Position numbers and translations under genes: made by a program. The notes below the pieces were generated by a model. The model worked only from the letters and a program-made list of their open reading frames with translations, did not search any database and had not been told where the DNA came from. A stretch of 64,000 bases of DNA, from positions 2,421,001 to 2,485,000 of the forward strand of contig CALNXK010000020.1 of the NCBI GenBank assembly GCA_942486035.1. The letters run 5' to 3'. This document shows positions 48,153 through 61,080 of the stretch, piece after piece. Within the stretch, counting starts at the first letter, position 1. The number at the start of each line of letters is the position of its first letter. Source of the DNA: Porites lobata. Lineage: Eukaryota > Cnidaria > Anthozoa > Scleractinia > Poritidae.

Positions 48153-48177
48153 ATCCTCAAAGCCTTCGGCTTTCATT

Positions 48178-48249
48178 TCACTGAGCTCCCTCAGCCATAT
48201 CAAAGTTGACGTAATCCGCGTCATTACACTCATCCAGGTCGATGCAGGT
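48178..48249 (-). CDS. Gene 3: short C-terminal tail exon
   Basis: 72 nt including TGA. TCIDLDECNDADYVNFDMAE... keeps the DYVNFD motif of gene 2 but has C where gene 2 has the upstream tyrosine (DEY). The stop lies 26 bases from the end of a TIR element (47004-48152), so the 3' UTR runs into transposon sequence. Confidence 0.9.
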   Translation of the reverse strand, partial: TCIDLDECNDADYVNFDMAEGAQ

Positions 48250-51200
48250 CTGTTTAAATAACAAAATAAGTCCTATAGGTTATTCAAGAATAAATATCGT
48301 CCATTTACTGACGAAAAAAAAAAAAGGTTTTTCCTTTGGCTGTTGAAAAATAAAATAAACTAAAAATAATATTAATAATCAAATAAAACAAACAGCTCAC
48401 CAGCTCACAAGATCAAACGAAGGGTTTGATATTTGTTTGAGGGGTGGTTTTCGTGGTGTAATGGGGTAGGAACGGTACGTGAATTTTTCCCTATCGTTTT
48501 ATAATGAAAAAATCAATTATAAAACAGCCTAAACGATAGTTATTGGGAAGGAGTTGGGAGGGGGCGGGGAGACTCAAGTTATACTGCGAATAGGCTCTCT
48601 TGGTTACGCAAATGAATGCGGTAAGAGACTAAGGGCCAATTATTTAAACCGAGTTAAGCCAGCGTTTAACAAAACTGCGTTCTAAGCCATTTTCAGTTTG
48701 CTGAACGCTTTTACGTAAACACCATTTACCGTGAACAGTTTCATGAAGGAATTTAGTGTAGAGTAGAAAAGCATTTGTCTTCTTGAAATAACCCATTGAT
48801 GAAGAGATCTGGAGGTCCAGAGATTATTTAAACCGCGGTTTAAGTAAGACTTCCTCTAAATAACCGACCCTAAATTTATAAAAAAAGTCTTATCAGGAAG
48901 AGGAATTTTCGTTAAAAGTTAGGAAAACTGTAAAGGTTACCTGAATTAGATATACCGGTTATGAAAAAAAAAAAAAAAAAATAAATAAATGTTGAAAATT
49001 CATGTATTTATCTGGGAATGTTTCCCTTGTTTTTTGAAATTTTTTATTTTTAAACTTTTGAGCACGCAATCTAGCACCGGATTGATCTTTTTAGTTTCCC
49101 ACTCTGTAACATAGATCAGGAAAGCAATTTTAAATAACCTGTTTGAATCCGCCATACCCCCGTCACCCTGCCCCAATCTCGAAAGCGATGGTCTTGGCTT
49201 GCTTACCGCAAAAGCATAGTCAAAAATAAATGCTAGTGAAAGGAACGAGTCACTGTCTCTACCTTAGTATCTTTTATCAGCCTATTAACAGCAGTGCAGA
49301 TCCACTTGAATGTCGGGCGCTCTTCAGGTTTCTCAGACCAGCATTCAGACATAATGGAAAACCTGGAAAACACGATAATTATCACCCTCAAAATTTCATA
49401 ATTTAATATATACTCGGCGATTAACCTTCCCACCTGGAAAAAAAATGTAAAAAGGTATATCCATTAATATCGCGAAACATAAAGTCGATTGACTACTACG
49501 GAACTATCATCAATCCATCCATCAACTTATCAACCAACCCTTTTAATAATCAATCGATTGACAACCACAATTCACACTCTCAGAAATGAATTGAGGGTTA
49601 CCACTTTTTGCAGGTTGCTATAATACTAAATTACTCACAGTTCCTCAGAAATATGGATTGGACGTTGCATCCGATATTCTCTTTCAAGCATAGACACCGT
49701 CTGCCTGGCAGTGAAACCGGGATACGGCGAGTCCCCTGTTAAATAGATTTAAGGATTGTGCATTAACCATTACAATACTTATTTTTGTCCCTAAAAGTAA
49801 GTCATATAGATTCAATTGTTCCTCAGTTACCTATTGTAAAAACCTCCCATAGAACAATTCCGTATGACCACCTGAAAAAGAGAAAACAAGCATAAGAAAA
49901 AGTTTGTTAATTATAGTACATTGGTTATGGAGAATTCATTAAAAAAGCCTGTATTTCTATTATGATTATCCCACAAATCAGAAACAAACAAACAAAAAAA
50001 GTTAATCAGGGAAATGATTTCGGTTCCAACTAGCAAGGAGAGTCTCAAGATCTTTCTACGTTAACACAACACTCAAAGGGGCCCACTGGATACGTAAACC
50101 ATAGAAGGGACGGCCATCAGTTAAAATGTCTAAAGTGCTCATTTTTTTGGTTACAATTACGCATGCTCCAAAGCAAAAGTGGCTAGGTCCTTAAAAAGCA
50201 CTTGACGTATTTCATAGTAATTTACTACGCCGACTATCTAAAATGTGGCTACTAACACGTCACTCATGGTGCTGGATTCACCGTGAAAGAGAGACTCTGG
50301 AGGCATCCACTTGACTGGAAGTCGAGCCTTTGGCAAAGAAAAGAAGAAGAGCGTTGTCAGATGAATAAGCAAACGAAAAAAAAAGAAAAGGTGGCGAATA
50401 GCCTTTTTTCTTTTAGACTGGTTTCAGAATTTTTTTTCAAGCTTAACTCAGTTGCAGGCAACAACTATAACACAAAGAAGACTAAATGCTACCTGTGACG
50501 TGCGCACATAAATGTCATCATTTACGTCACGAGCAAGTCCAAAGTCAGAAATTTTGCACACTTGGTTTTCGCCAACAAGAATGTTGCGAGCAGCCAAATC
50601 ACGATGAATGATCTAAAATAAAAACAAACAAACCGTAAAAACAAACAAGCAAATTAATTAATAAAAAAAGCAAGAGGGCTCTAGTTGTTGAGCTGTATGA
50701 CAATAATTTTTTTTTAGCTCTCGAGCAGCCAAAAGTAGAAAAGCTCCTAGAGTCACGTCTCCTTTATTCTCTGAAAACTGAAACATGCATCCAAGGAAGT
50801 TTCATAACATTTTTGGTTTTTTGGAGGGTTTTCTTATATTCAAAACTGATAAAAAAGGGACCATGTATTTAACTGCGCCACTACATACCAGAGGTGTTTT
50901 AAAAACGACGAAGTCTGGCAATATGGGTTGAAATTTCAGAAATCGCGACGGGTGTATTGCTTTGCTTTGCTGTTATTAGGTGTTAAGCAAAGGACTTTGT
51001 AGACTATTATCGTAGATAACCTTCATTGTGGCCAAATAATGCATTCCATCAGCTATCATCCATGCGAAAGATAAGAGATCCTTGGCTGTGAGTTTGGATG
51101 CGGGTTTTTTCTCTCCTGTGTTGTAGTTGTCTGAATGTCCTCTGCTCTTCCTCAGATATCCCAGTAGATCACCATATGGTAAATACTCTAAGACGATCAG

Positions 51201-54200
51201 TAGGGGATCTGAAGACGTAAATTATCTTATAATTTGTCAAGAAAATCATTATGATAATCTTAATCATGACCGGATACCCAGGGGCGGTCAGTTGGGTGAG
51301 GAGAAACGGCCGCGAAATTTTTTTAAGAACGGGTGAGCGAGTCCCTGGGAAAATACTCTTAACGAACCTGTTCCACGGCTCATTCGAATGCTTGTCTGTG
51401 ATTGTTTTTGGGCCTAATATCGGAGGCTAGCATCTATCCCGCTGCTTTCGTGATCCTTTCGGAATATAAAGAAGTTTACCTGAAAACTCGGATGTCCGCC
51501 GTACCAGTCTGGCTCATGCAGGAAAGCTTTCTCCAAGATGAGTTTTCAGTGAAAGTGCCCCCCACCCCCCCCAAAAAAAACCAAAGAAATTCCATAATTT
51601 AGCATGTTGACAAAACAAAATAAAACGAAAAATGAACCAACTGAGGAAATCAGACTGAGAACTGATCAAAGGTAAGTTCGTAAACACCAGTGAGAGTACT
51701 TCTAGAAGTGTTCTAGGCTTGTTTATGCAACTGTGCAAATCTACTCTAACAGTTTCGTTCCATCCTCTTGTGTCACTGAGGAGAAAAATTTACAAACTGT
51801 ACAGGGAACGTACCTGACAACTATATATGCCGAGCTGTCGTAAAGAGCGATGCAGACGATTTCGCATGAGGAAGCCTAGAAGAACTGTTCATGAATTTGC
51901 CTTCGATCAGTCCACAGTCTGATTTCTTGAATTCCTTATTTTTGCGATTTGTTCCGTTTTGCTAACATGCTAGATAATAGCTAATTATGGGGTAAGATTT
52001 CTGTATAACCTCAAACATTTACACTATTATGCATAAATGTTTCCACTCTATTTAAATCAACTATGTGTGCAAAATAGTATGAAATTGCTGCATGCATGAA
52101 AAATGCAGTAGGTTATACGGAAATTTACCAATTATGGAATTTCTTTGGTTTTTCGGGGCGAGTTTTCACTGAAAACTCGAAGAAAACTCTCCTGCACGAG
52201 CCAGACCGTACAGCGAACAGTCGAGTTTGGTGGTAATTTCCTTCGTATAAAGAGATCACGAAAGCAGCGCGATAGATGCTGGTCTCCTATTGGAAAATTT
52301 GTTCACAATCCCAGACAAGCATTCGAAAGAGTCGTGGAACTGGTTGTTTAAGAGTAGCATCCCAGGGGCTCTCTCACCTGTTCTTGAAATTTTTTGCCGC
52401 CGTTTTCCCCGACCCAACTGACCGTCGGCCTTCGGTCTCCGAGGATGTTTTCTCAATTTAATTTCTCGAAAGAAGATCTACTTTCCCAGTACAGGAGAGC
52501 CATATTAAAGGGCAGTGTGCGCATTCAAAAAGTTAATTCCAATACATATGTTTTTTTTTTTGACACAGTGAGTTAACACCACAGTAATGATGAAGTCCTA
52601 ACAAGTGGTCAGCAGTATCTTACTATGAAGACAAAGGAATTTCACGAGGCGCTGCCCTGGAAATTTTCGTCTTAACTTTAAGCCTCTAAAGGTTAAGATC
52701 GAGGCCTTAATTCACTGGCTTAATGCGAAAAAAAAAATATCTTGCAAACACTTTGATAACAGCGCCCCATGTTGGACAAAACAACAACAAAAATAAAATC
52801 GGCCCGTGACAGTGTCCTTTTGACTGTACGTAACCAGCTCATTACAAACAATCAATCACAACGCACGTAGCATTATTTTTTTAACTATCATAGCAGAGTT
52901 CACAACTGGCTGACTAAAGCTTTTATTAATACCTGCACAGGTTGCATAGCACTATTACCATTAATTAGTAATTATTATATAAATATATGTTATTATTATT
53001 ATTATTATTACATTAATATATATCTGACTGAATTTATGTAAACATGGCTTTAGTGATTATGCTAAGTGTGTCCTTGGTACCAAGACTTTAAGCCTCCCAA
53101 CCCAGGACAATGGATGACTGCCTGTTACTCCCACTGAGCTCTATAATTATCATGATAACCATTCTCAGGAGAGGCCTGATTCAGCTGGCTGGGGCAAATT
53201 AAGAACAAGGTAGCTGCCAGTCAAAGCCTCTACTGCCTCTACTGCTTCCTGAAGGGGTTGTGTCAAAATAGCCCCCTCCCTACCCCACTAGTTTTGACCC
53301 GACCCCGAAGCCTGATCCACCCACCCACTGTTTGGGCATTCCCTGGGCTTGGACTTAAAACAAACACGAAGGGATCGGCCTGTTTGCAACAAAAAGCTTG
53401 GAAATTATAACAAATGTGAGTTTTCTAATTTCTTCCTGTTTCAATGGCCCAAAATGATTATTAATGTTTTGGTTACATGGATAGTAGTAGACTGCAATTT
53501 GGCTGTCAGAGTTGTTCTGTCGTTTTAGTTGTGTGCTGTAGGTCAATTCAAAAATACCCGATTTTTTGCTCGTTTGCAGACACTGAGTTTAGGTAAGATA
53601 AAATAAGAAAATTTTAGTCTTGTCCGTGGCTGCTTAACAACTCTTATGTTTTAAGAAAGTAGTTCTGTGATGTATTGTATCGCATGTAAAATAAACTTCG
53701 GTCGTTAAATTTTGAGGGTTCTGTGAGTTTCAGAAAATGGTGAAAATTTGCTTATAAAAATGGCGTCCGAGGGGGTCGAATAAAGTGATGCTCGTATCTC
53801 TAATACAAGAGCAGTGAAGAGCCTATGTTTATTATATTTGTCCATTACTCCACCTAACTTATCTATGATGTTAGTATGAACTTATTCCGTTGACCCCCTT
53901 CCGTTGACATTTTTAACATTTTGCCCGGTTTTCTCTGACAACCACTCTTAATAACAATGCAGTGCGTAAGAAAGGAAAAATATCTGAACTTGATCAAAGA
54001 AATGGATAGAAATTACCGATGTGTGAAATTTGCAAATTTCTCCATGAGCTCCCTTGGCGTTTTCTCCGATGAATGCTCCATGTTCTTAGACATGATGAAT
54101 GACGTTGGCATTGACAAAAAAAGCAACTTTGTATAATGAAGAAAATGATAAATATAACCATTAGGGGAGCATATTACATCTTTTGTTGTAGAAATAGGAA

Positions 54201-56463
54201 TTAGGATAGCCCAGACTTAATGCAATGTTGATGTCTTTTTTCTTTCTTTCTTTTTTTTTTTTTTTGAATAATCCAATCTCCAGCAGAATTTGTAAATTGC
54301 CTATTCGTAGCGAGTTTTACAATGGTGCATTCAAAAACACAAATAAAGTTTCCATAACTATTATTATTATACATACTAAAATAGTTTTTATTATTGTGGG
54401 ACCTGACTTACCACTGATGCTACAGCAGCCAATCAGCTTCAAGACATGAGGATGAGGCTTCAGTCTCTTCATAATATTCAGTTCTGTAATCACATCTTCT
54501 TTATCTTTAGAAGTGGCTCTTGCTTCATATGAAAAAGAAAATTATAACTATATGACAAAACAACACCTTCATTATTATTATCATTATTGTTGTTGTTGTT
54601 TTGAAATCACTATTACTTCGATCCCTACCAAAGGTTTTAGTTTTACACTTTTGCACAGAAAAGAGTCGTATTGTAAAAAGCAAGTACAGCTGAGCTTTAT
54701 TTCACTCATCAAACATACTAAAACTGTATGCACTTTCTACCACTCTCACTGTAATCGCCAGCGTGGACGCCGCACTGACCCCATGAAGACTTGACAAGGT
54801 AATGTAAAGTGTCTTACCTTTGAGGGATTTGACTGCCACAGTGTCGTTGTCCAAAGTGGCTTTATAAACTTTGCAGAAGTTACCGCTTCCTAGTAGCCTT
54901 TCTATTGCTATTTTTTCACGCTTCAGCTCGAAAGAGGGACTGTTTATTATTTCCAAGTATTCAGGAACATTTACAACATCGTCTTCGTTTCTTTCTTCCA
55001 CAACTTCAAGGAGGTTAAGCTCCTCCATCGGATGTGTGTTAGAACTCCCTTTAAAATGGGATTAAGAGTCAATTAGTTCATGCTTTATTGTTATCTTTGG
55101 AAGAACAATTGGTGAAATATGGGTTTAGCAAACTAACTAGAACATACAATTTCAGAATGACGTCACATTACGTCATCGTGTCGATCAAATTATGACTTAT
55201 GATATTATTCTTTGTAAATTTCCCAGCTGTATCATGAGCGGTCTAAAAGTTGTAGAGGGGATCCTGCGGTGCGCTCCTTCCCCTGGTCCCAATAGTGTTA
55301 AGGATTAGTCCATGTGCTCACTGGGATTCGAGTACCGAAGGAAGTAGTGTAAACCACAGGTGCAACAGGACGAGTTGAAATAAAGATCTTTGCACAGAAT
55401 GATAGTAAAGCTGTACAATAAGTAAAATAAAATAGAGTAGGATAGGATCGAGTGCGTTCCAAAACTTAATGAGAATAGAATATATAAAATTGAAATCAAA
55501 GAACAAAAAGCATGGCAGCCATCATCGGCGTCGCTTACCATTTTTCAAAGTAAAATGGCGAGGAAAAAAATATTATGTTTTTTTTCTCCGCACATAATCA
55601 ATCCAGGAGGTTTTAAGATTTAGAGCAACTAGTAAATGCATTGTAACAGCCAAGACCTAAAGCAAATATTTCTTTTGGGGAATTTTCTGGGTCGATATAA
55701 CGTTGCCTCTCCACCGATCATTGACTGCTGTTAAAAATCTTTCTTTTAGTGTTAAGAGCTTGCATGAGCATTCATAAATCTCGTCCGGCCAAAAAAAAAA
55801 AGAAGGCTTAAAATTTATTTTTCTCCGTTACCTTCTTCTGGCATAACGTGGTCTTCCTTCTTGTTTGTTCTATTCCTGAGAAAAACAACAACAACACAAA
55901 AAGAATAAAAACAACAGAAACGAAAACAAACGATTCGATGCATACGGGTACAAAATAAAAATAACTCCAATCAATTTGCATGTCATTCATTCCTACGCCA
56001 TCTGGCGAACGTTCGTTGGCGCACTATTTTCCTGCGTAGTCGCCATCTTTGATTTTTAGATTAGAGAGCTGCTTAGGAGAGAAAAGAAAATATCTGAGCT
56101 TGCTGTTCCCAAGAGCGACAAAAATCAGAATTATAATATCAGAATTTTAACATGGTAACCAAATGCGATGCCAGAAACCTGAAAAACTAAATAAAACTTA
56201 TATTGATTGGCTAGTTACCCTTTGCTGCAAAGGCTTACATTTCCTAGTTTCCGAGTAACGCTGTTGCACAGATAACGTTAGAATAACCATAACCATAACG
56301 TTAGAATAACCATATCAGCCAAAGTTGCACACAATAACAGTTGTGCTTGTACTAGTCAGAGTAACCCTTTCTCAAGGGTAACAACCGTCGCCACTAGTGT
56401 CCCTCCTTGAAAACAGATCCTTACTCTTATAAAATATGACGTAAGTTGTTTACCACTCACAAT

Positions 56464-56501
<38 letters not shown>

Positions 56502-59500
56502 GAATGAGGCCGTATGCCGAGGCGGATAACACCCACCTCGATCTCCATAATTCCTCATATGATACGAAAGCCGAATTCAATAATTGTTTTATTATTCATT
56601 CAAAATAATTCCTAGTTTAAAAACATAGCTAAAACAAGCTTACCTGCATCGATGTTAAGTTTATCTTCGATAGTTTACGTTTAGGTTTGTCCAGCTCCGC
56701 AAATATTCTCCACATAGCAGATGTCGCACTTCGAGTTGTCTTCTTGCTGTTTTTGCTATGTTTTTGCTATTATTACGCCTAGTTCCAGCGGTAGTTTTTA
56801 CTCTTGAAACGAGTGAAGTGTCCGCCATGTTTATTTCACAACCAAAACAACTCAGCCTCGTTCCCACGGTGCCTTAACCTGTAAGAACGCTGCATTTTTG
56901 ACGTCATTTCCTCGTTAAAGTCAAAATTCTACCAAATTTGGTCATCAGTAACTGATTATGGTGAATTATGCGTGTGCTTTTAGCCAGTCAGAATTGGGGA
57001 AATATCTTGAATGAATAATAATAACAATTAATGAGTGAGGCTGAGTATCTTATGAAGAATTATAGAGATCGAGGAGGGGCGGATAACACCCACCTCGATC
57101 TCCATAATTCTTCATATGATACGAAAGCCGAATTCAATAATTGTTTTATTATTCGTTCGAAATAATTCCTAGTTTAAAAACAAAGCTAAAACACGCTTAC
57201 CTCCATCCATGTTAACTTCACCTTCGATAGTGCACGTTTAGGGTTGTTCAGCTCCGCAAATATTCTCCAAATAGCAGATGTAGCCCTTCGAGTTGTGTTC
57301 TTGCTGTTCTTGCCATGTTTTTAGCTATAATTTCGCCTGGTTCTTACTCTTGAAACAAGTGAAATGTCCGCCATTTTTTTGTTTTCACAACCACAACAAC
57401 TCAAACTCGTCCCCAGGACTTCTCGGTTAACGGTCCATTAACCTGCAAGAACGCTGCAATTTTGACGTCATTTCCTCGTTAAACATAAAATTCTTCCAAA
57501 TTTGGTCATCAGTAAATGGTTATGGTGAATTATGCGTGTGCTTTTAGCCAATCAGAATCGGGGATATATTTTGAATGAATAATATGCACCTATCAATGTA
57601 AATCCCGTGGGAGGAAAGTGCGGGCAAGGGGCGGGCATTTGATGCCTGAGACTATCCCCTCTGTCGGGCTTTTGATCGTGCGAAGCGACCCCGGGGTCGG
57701 GACATTTGCCTTTGACCGACAGAAGCCTGGTATCAATTCAGAAGCCGTTACCAAGTCCGTCCCTCGAGGCTTTCTGAAAGTCACGCCGTTGGAGAAAGGT
57801 GTGAAGTTCTCATTTGTTTTAATCGCCATAATCCGATACTTTAAACTGTCATCTAAACAGATAATGTCTATTTTGAGAAAGTTTTTATCTTCAAGTTCCC
57901 ATCTGATTGTAAAACTCGATTGAAATCGAATTACACCATGAAAGTCAGAGGATTTTTTACAAGTCACTAATCCGACCTGTTCCGAAATGTTGAGCAGATG
58001 TTATAAAGCATTTTACGTTTCATTAATATTCTAATAGCATGGTCAATCTTCCTGGAGTGATTTTGTTGTTCAAAATAAGAGATGCTAGTGGAGAGAGAAA
58101 GCGGATTGACTATATGAAAATTAACTTTGCGAGACATTAACAAGACAGGGACAGGACCCTGAACAGAGCGGGGTTGTAGCCGTTGACAGCTGTAAGTTTC
58201 GCCTTCATTGTAGCTTATCAGAACGGCGCAACAACTAAGAAGTTCTGCGAAGAACCTAGCCACGCACTCTGTTAAAGGCCCTTAACATTGAGACCTCACA
58301 ATCACTTAATCATACACGTGGGTGTGATGGTTCAATGTTAGGGCTCTTAACTGAATCCTCGGATAATTTCTTAGTAGAACTTTCCATTGTTGCACCGTGA
58401 TAACACCACTTAGAAACTTGAGATCCCGCCGCCACCAACACCAATCTTTAAAATGTGTGTTCGTCTCAAATTCACACTACTGAAAACATACCGTATAAAT
58501 ATCAGTCTCTAGTGTGAAAACTGCAATTTTCTTTATGTTTTAATGATTTGGAGAAAGATAAATGGTCCAGTAAATGCTTGTCATTCCCTCTACTTGGTGA
58601 TGTGCTAACTAATGGAAATGTAAAACACAGAAACTGAGATTTATCAAACAAGCCCGAACAGTAAATTGACCACCTGGCAGAAATATATATTAAAAACAAT
58701 GATATTTGAGAGCTCAATACATTATACACAAGAATCGGCTAACACTCATAATGTCAGCAAAGGTTATGAATCCGTTTGATATATATTTTTTCATAAACTG
58801 GAGATATGTTTTACTTTTATATCACAAAAGAAGCCGCTTATTGATCATGATTTATAACTGAGCTTTAATTATTACTAGTCTACAACCCTTTCCAATACTC
58901 GAATTCATAGAAATTTTACAAATTGGGGGGTTCTTCTCTTAAATTTCAAAGTTGGCTTGAACAAGGCATAACCTACCTTTTGAAGCGAAAGACGACAATA
59001 ATGATCGTGATGGTAACGATAAGTAACAGCAAACCGCCCCCACCAGCTGCGCCGGCAATCACCATCTTTGTCTTCGATGATGAACCTCCAACGGTAGGAA
59101 CATCTTCAGCTTAACAGTTTGATGGAATAAACAAACACACACATATAAATAAGAAAAACAACAACAACAACAAGCAAAGAAACAAAAAAAAAACTAATGA
59201 GTTCATGAAAGGGTTCCTTCCTTCTTTCCTTTTAAAAATTCTTATCCCTTCGTTAAACTACGACTGTCTAATTGACAAAGGCCCCGTCCACCCGTATCCG
59301 AATGCTTTTGAAAACGCATCCACACGTAGCGTATGCGAATCGTTTTCGCCCGTCCACACGAAAACGCGAAAACTTTATCCCTTATTGAGCATGCGTCACG
59401 CTACGATGTATGTAAATGATGTATTTTTGGTGTATGACATCATCGTATTCGAAACCTCTATTTTTGTCCGTCCACACGAAAACGAAAAACCGGCGTTTTC

Positions 59501-61048
59501 AAAAATCTCTACTCTGGAGAGCGTTTGTGAAAAGATGAGTTTTCGGTGACCGTTTTCAGCGGATACGTGTGGACCGGACGGTAGGCTAAACCGAAGGAAA
59601 AAATATATATCCGTTTTCAAGCATATAAACTGATACGTGTGGACAGGGCCTTAAACACGAATGTCATTAATACTAACATACAACAGTGAGATTTAAAATC
59701 ACGTTTTCGGCAAACAGCAATTGGCAATTGTACGTCGAGTAACTGCCAATTTAAATTGAATCCTACCTTTAAAGTTTGACTTTACCGTGACTCTTACTAC
59801 TTAAATATTTCAGTTCTTTTTTGAACAAAAAAGGCTAAAAAATATAAACAGCTTTCGACTGTAATCAATAAACTGGGAAAATATGTGTAATGATAAAACA
59901 TGAGGTTCAGGCAAACGAGCAAAAAAAAAAACAACAACAACAACAACAAGAGAGAACGAAAAATACGTGGGGAAGGAAATCAACCTGTTGTTGTTACCCC
60001 TAGGGTTACTAGCCCTAAATTATCAGTCTCCGTCCAGTACAAATTGCGTAAAATGGAAGAAGCGTCAGATATTTAACAATTATTGAATGAGGCTGAGTAT
60101 ACTCTCACGAATTTTACAGATCGAGGAGGGTCAGCCTCTGTGGACAACACTTCCTGAGATCTGCATAATATTTCTTCAGATCATACGAAAGCCGAATGTC
60201 CTATATTTTTTTTTATTAAAATAATGCATCAGTCAATTCCAGCTGTGCTCATGCCCTCCTTCCCCGGGCTAACCCCAGGGTATACGCGTTTCTGTCTTTC
60301 TTTTCTTCTTCTTCCCCCCACCCCCTTTCTTTGGGGTGGGGGGGGGGGGGGGGGTGGGCTGGGACACTTGAGCTGCCAAATGCCCCTGCCGCTGGGACGA
60401 AAAAAAAAGGGCAAGTGCCCCGCCCTCAATCAAAACTGTAGAAATTTTCACTGATCGCACAGATGAGAAGTGCCACTTATTAAGGCATTCCAATGTGCAA
60501 TTTTTCGTTTCAGTTTACATCTGCCTTTGTAATAGCGCTATTATAGGTAAGACCTCACGCCACGACGAAACCCGTCATGAGTCTTATCTTATCATATATT
60601 TTTTTCTTGTTGAAAATACTTTGGGGAGGTGAATAGTGGTGACTATATACCGAGACGCGAAGTGTCGAGGTATACATCTAGTGCTATAAACCGACGCAGA
60701 GGGGGATAGTTGTTTTAGTATTTAGCAAATCAGTGGGATAAAAATCAAAAAGGAACTTTTTGTAACTACAAGACGTCACTTAGTTAGAGTTTGTTTACGT
60801 TTCAATTGACAGTTTTTCGGGATCATTTTTTGTAATTTTGTTGCAAATTCAGTAAGAAAACTTTTTCTATCGCCCAGTAAACACTGACAAGCCAAATTTT
60901 GTCTCTTTCTTGGTATTTGCTGGCGCAGCTGCTTCATTTTCCGCTAAAATGTCATCTTTCGAAACTGTCGCGAAACGAGAAGCCATTTTGAATCCCGTCC
61001 CAAAACAGTGAACATCGAAGAATATTCAAGGTTACGGGAGCCAATCAG

Positions 61049-61080
<32 letters not shown>

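Larger units (their letters stand above)
43463..48177. other. Intergenic region between genes 2 and 3 (about 4.7 kb)
   Basis: Holds the 5' flank of gene 2, a fold-back element (44908-45324) and a 1.15-kb TIR element (47004-48152). The longer open frames at 44811-45447 overlap the fold-back element and are artefacts of its palindromes. No conserved gene seen. Confidence 0.6.
55876..58976 (-). other. Gene 3 intron between TM and juxtamembrane exons (3.1 kb)
   Basis: Contains an (ATC)n tract (56463-56501), two tandem copies of a hairpin-headed repeat (56503-57580), a GC-richer stretch with a broken open frame at 57593-57967 that resembles repeat-derived sequence, and a small inverted repeat (58271-58351). 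No exon of the receptor is seen here. Confidence 0.6.

Noticed and set aside
57593..57967. 124-codon minus-strand frame
   Set aside because: No family recognised, composition unlike the receptor exons, no matching splice sites, and it sits next to repeats; probably a decayed element.
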